Positions 61,801 through 64,000 of a DNA stretch of 64,000 nucleotides are shown here, piece by piece; position 1 is the first letter of the stretch; each line of letters begins with the position of its first letter. Location: positions 1-64,000 of the forward strand of contig CABXZD010000002.1 of the NCBI GenBank assembly GCA_902516465.1, given 5' to 3'. Source of the stretch: an uncultured Pelagibacteraceae bacterium (GTDB lineage: Bacteria > Pseudomonadota > Alphaproteobacteria > Pelagibacterales > Pelagibacteraceae). The notes beneath the pieces are model-generated. The model saw only the letters and a list, made by a program, of their open reading frames with translations, was not told the DNA's origin and did no database searches. The translations under genes were made by a program, and so were the position numbers.

Positions 61801-62642
61801 TGAATAAAATTAAAAAAGGTTTAGGAAGAGGTTTGTCATCCTTAATTGGTGAAAGTAAGGTTGAACCTAAATCTAATAAATTATTGTTAAGTGATATTAT
61901 TCCAAATAAATTTCAGCCTCGAAAAATTTTTGATGAAGATAACCTTAATGACTTAACAAATTCAATAAAGGAACGAGGAGTAATTCAACCGATTATCGTA
62001 AGAAGCTCAATGGACAATAACTCAAAGTTTGAAATTATAGCTGGTGAGAGAAGGTGGTTAGCAGCAAGAAAAGCGGGCCTACATGATATTCCTGCTATAG
62101 TCACAGAAGCTGATGATCTTAAATCTTTAGAGTTTGCGATTGTTGAAAATGTTCAACGAAATGATCTAAACCCTTTAGAAGAAGCCCAAGGATATAAAAG
62201 ATTAATAGATGAATTTTCTTATGATCAGGAAAAAGTGTCTAAATTTATTGGTAAAAGTAGAAGCTATATTACTAATTCATTAAGGCTTTTAAGTTTGCCT
62301 CAAGAAGTTTTAAAATTTATAGATGAAAAAAAAATAACGGTAGGCCATGGCAAAATTTTAGTGGGTCTAGATAATGCTTTATTTGTAGCAAATAAAATTA
62401 TTGAAAAAAAGTTATCAGTAAGACAAGCAGAGAGTTTTGTAAAAATTTTTAAAAAAAATCCATCTATAAAAAAACTTCCAAAAGATCCAAATTTAAGAAG
62501 TCTTGAACAAAATTTGTCTGAAAAAATTGGATTAAACGTCGTTATCAAAAATAATAAAAAAAATAAAGGAACAATTACTTTTGCTTTTCATGATAACGAA
62601 CAGCTAAACAAAATTATTGATATAATAAAATCTAATTATTAA
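61800..62642 (+). CDS. parB: Chromosome partitioning protein ParB
   Basis: CTP-dependent clamp that loads at parS. The 280-residue protein opens 'KIKKGLGRGLSSLIGE', the ParA-interacting tail, then 'LLLSDIIPNKFQPRKIFDEDNLNDLTNSIKERGVIQPIIVR', the CTPase box 'IAGERRWLAARKAG', 'ENVQRNDLNPLEEAQGYKRLIDEF', the HTH 'DQEKVSKFIGKSRSYITNSLRLLSLP', 'ISVGHGKIL'-like 'ITVGHGKILVGL' and the C-terminal dimerisation domain. Its cognate site parS lies 1.4 kb upstream in rsmG. It overlaps the convergent holA end by 4 bp. Confidence 0.98.
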   Translation: MNKIKKGLGRGLSSLIGESKVEPKSNKLLLSDIIPNKFQPRKIFDEDNLNDLTNSIKERGVIQPIIVRSSMDNNSKFEIIAGERRWLAARKAGLHDIPAIVTEADDLKSLEFAIVENVQRNDLNPLEEAQGYKRLIDEFSYDQEKVSKFIGKSRSYITNSLRLLSLPQEVLKFIDEKKITVGHGKILVGLDNALFVANKIIEKKLSVRQAESFVKIFKKNPSIKKLPKDPNLRSLEQNLSEKIGLNVVIKNNKKNKGTITFAFHDNEQLNKIIDIIKSNY

Positions 62643-63628
62643 TTCTCACAACATTGTTCTAAAATAAAATTAGTCACTAAATTTATTGATATTGTTGGAT
62701 TTTTTTTTATTAATAATTCTAGCTTATTGGTTTGAAGTAATAAATTTTGTATCTTAGTTCTGTTTAAGGCTTTAATCTGCGATTTGATAATTTCTTTTTC
62801 TTTCCAAAAAATCGGTGGTCTGAATTTTGATATCAAAGTATCTATGTTATCGCTTTGTGGAACTTCCGACGTTAGTTTTAATAATCTCTTTAGTTTATTT
62901 AAAAAAATTCTCACAATTATAATGCAATCATCTGTTGAAAAATTATTTTCATTTAAAATATTTAAAGTTTTTTTTTTATTTTTTGCTAATGAATTATTTA
63001 CTAAATAAGAAAGATCGTAATTTTCAGCTAAATTGGTAATTTTCAATAAATCCTCAGTTGAAATTTTTTTATTTTTTAGACAAAAACTTTCTATTTTTTG
63101 AAGTTCATTTAAAAGATTTATCCTATCTCCGCTGCAGCGTTCTACTATTAAATTAATGTTATGTTGAGAAATATTAATATTTTTTCTTGCAAAAAAATCT
63201 AAGGCAATTCTAGCAAGTGTCAGATTATTATCTTCATAAAATGCTATACAAATAGTATTGTTGTTTTTTTCAAAAAAAGTTCGTAACTTAGATTTTTTTT
63301 CCAATATGTTTGAAGTCAAAATTATAGAGACTCCATTTATATTTAAATCCACTATTTCCTCTATTATATCTAAGATTTTATCTGTAACTCTAGAAATTAT
63401 AATTAATTTATCATCTTCAAAAAAAGATTGATTTGACATTGTTTCTCTAAATGAACTTTTATCTTTTATTACTTCAATCTCCTCATAAAAGTAAATATTT
63501 TTAGAGAGTTTTGGCTTTAAATTTGAATTTATAGTTTCGTCAATTAATCCTTGATTTTTTCCATAAAGTAAAAAGAATTTATTATTTTTGATATCTTTTT
63601 GGTTTATTTCATAGGATTTAATTATCAT
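62639..63628 (-). CDS. holA: DNA polymerase III delta subunit
   Basis: Clamp-loader subunit that opens the beta ring. The 329-residue protein has the HolA layout: 'FFLLYGKNQGLIDETINSNLK' near the N terminus (residues ~17-37, degenerate P-loop region), 'FFEDDKLIIISRVTDKI', 'GVSIILTSNILEKKSKLRTFFEKN', 'CSGDRINLLNELQKIESF' and a helical collar 'LKRLLKLTSEVP'. It is read together with the upstream lptE-like gene (1 bp gap), the usual alphaproteobacterial leuS-lptE-holA order. Confidence 0.9.
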   Translation of the reverse strand: MIIKSYEINQKDIKNNKFFLLYGKNQGLIDETINSNLKPKLSKNIYFYEEIEVIKDKSSFRETMSNQSFFEDDKLIIISRVTDKILDIIEEIVDLNINGVSIILTSNILEKKSKLRTFFEKNNNTICIAFYEDNNLTLARIALDFFARKNINISQHNINLIVERCSGDRINLLNELQKIESFCLKNKKISTEDLLKITNLAENYDLSYLVNNSLAKNKKKTLNILNENNFSTDDCIIIVRIFLNKLKRLLKLTSEVPQSDNIDTLISKFRPPIFWKEKEIIKSQIKALNRTKIQNLLLQTNKLELLIKKNPTISINLVTNFILEQCCEN

Positions 63629-63629
63629 T

Positions 63630-64000
63630 TTAAAGATTAAAATAAATTATTAGTTTTTCAAAAATTTTATTTACTAAAATAGTTTCGACCTCATTTTGAT
63701 ACTCTGAAAGTTCAAATTTATTTTCGATGTTATTGTAAGAAAAGCTTTCATCAAAAGATTTGGAAGTAATTTTATTGTTCACATCTTCTATAGTTAGATT
63801 TATTTCAACAGTGGTTTTGAATGAATTAGCTTGACCTTTAGCATTTTTTGAAGTCTCAATGATTCTCTTTTTACTATCAATCTTTAGTTTAGAGTAGGTA
63901 AAATTCTGACTATCTTCTTTTAATCCTGAGATTGAAATAATTTTTCTATTAATGTTTTTTTCACCAGTTAATTCAATTTCTTTAAAAATTAGTTTATTTG
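63630..64000 (-). CDS. lptE: LptE-like LPS-assembly lipoprotein, 5' part outside window
   Basis: An open frame runs from the right window edge to a TAA at 63630-63632 and gives about 123 residues. The protein is beta-rich then helical: 'YSKLKIDSKKRIIETSKNAKGQANSFKTTVEINLTIED', then 'KSFDESFSYNNIENKFELSEYQNEVETILVNKIFEKLIIYF'. This fits the C-terminal half of LptE, which helps LptD insert LPS in the outer membrane. The call rests largely on position next to holA; the lipobox is outside the window. The ORF track does not list it because no start is inside. Confidence 0.75.
   Translation of the reverse strand, partial: NKLIFKEIELTGEKNINRKIISISGLKEDSQNFTYSKLKIDSKKRIIETSKNAKGQANSFKTTVEINLTIEDVNNKITSKSFDESFSYNNIENKFELSEYQNEVETILVNKIFEKLIIYFNL

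Noticed and set aside
1-64000. CRISPR arrays, insertion sequences, prophage or rRNA genes
   Set aside because: No spaced direct repeats, transposase or integrase genes, phage structural genes or rRNA segments were seen.

Overview
The window looks like a chromosomal segment of a free-living, genome-streamlined alphaproteobacterium, most likely of the SAR11 clade (Pelagibacterales). The grounds are the very AT-rich base composition, spacers mostly between 0 and 150 bp, frequent 1-17 bp gene overlaps even between convergent genes, and the gene content and order. There is one tRNA and no insertion sequence, prophage, rRNA operon or CRISPR array. No gene-free stretch exceeds 300 bp; the longest is the 282-bp spacer at 52951-53232.

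Region 1 (1-8.6 kb): an IalB-family gene cut by the window edge, argG, two membrane proteins (one PsiE-like), two different photolyase/cryptochrome-family proteins, a Cys-rich secreted protein, a fasciclin-domain protein and an FG-GAP/ASPIC protein. Region 2 (8.6-16.7 kb): an SDR without the usual Tyr, an ABM protein, a PQQ-type sugar dehydrogenase, the ybbP-ybbA/tesA divergent cluster with interlocking start codons, an MBL-fold hydrolase and small membrane proteins. Region 3 (16.7-27.1 kb): folD, yggT, mscS, hemD-hemC divergent from a frameshifted tsaD, an EVE protein, acs with a lysine-rich N-terminal extension, and a DUF4212 plus sodium:solute symporter pair closed by a good terminator; acs and the symporter suggest acetate or short-chain acid uptake and activation.

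Region 4 (27.1-39.5 kb): rpe, a heparinase-like gene, a frameshifted purH, tRNA-Gly, a DCoH gene, a TPR-sulfotransferase, a Lon-N-domain protein, a frameshifted ubiH-type monooxygenase, ftsK, lolA, GNAT, HIT and a methyltransferase. Region 5 (39.6-48.7 kb): an operon that reads better as malyl-CoA lyase plus malate-CoA ligase (mcl-mtkA-mtkB) than as succinyl-CoA synthetase, then hisB-hisH-hisA-hisF-hisE, hslVU, an Smr protein and a Tim44-like protein.

Region 6 (48.7-64 kb) has the alphaproteobacterial origin-proximal order: fxsA-secB, dnaQ-coaE-aroE-maf-ppsR, a 16% GC spacer, hemE-hemH-hemJ-rho-mnmE-mnmG-rsmG-parA-parB, holA and a partial lptE. The ppsR/hemE spacer is the best candidate for oriC, and a perfect 16-bp parS palindrome lies inside rsmG just before parAB. 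Four single-base frame breaks, all in A/T runs of 7-9, hit three otherwise intact genes (tsaD twice, purH, ubiH). They are either homopolymer sequence errors or sites corrected by slippage. I found no clearly new multi-gene system; the most interesting signals are the oriC/parS region, the frame breaks, the photolyase with apparently lost Fe-S ligands, and the malyl-CoA operon.
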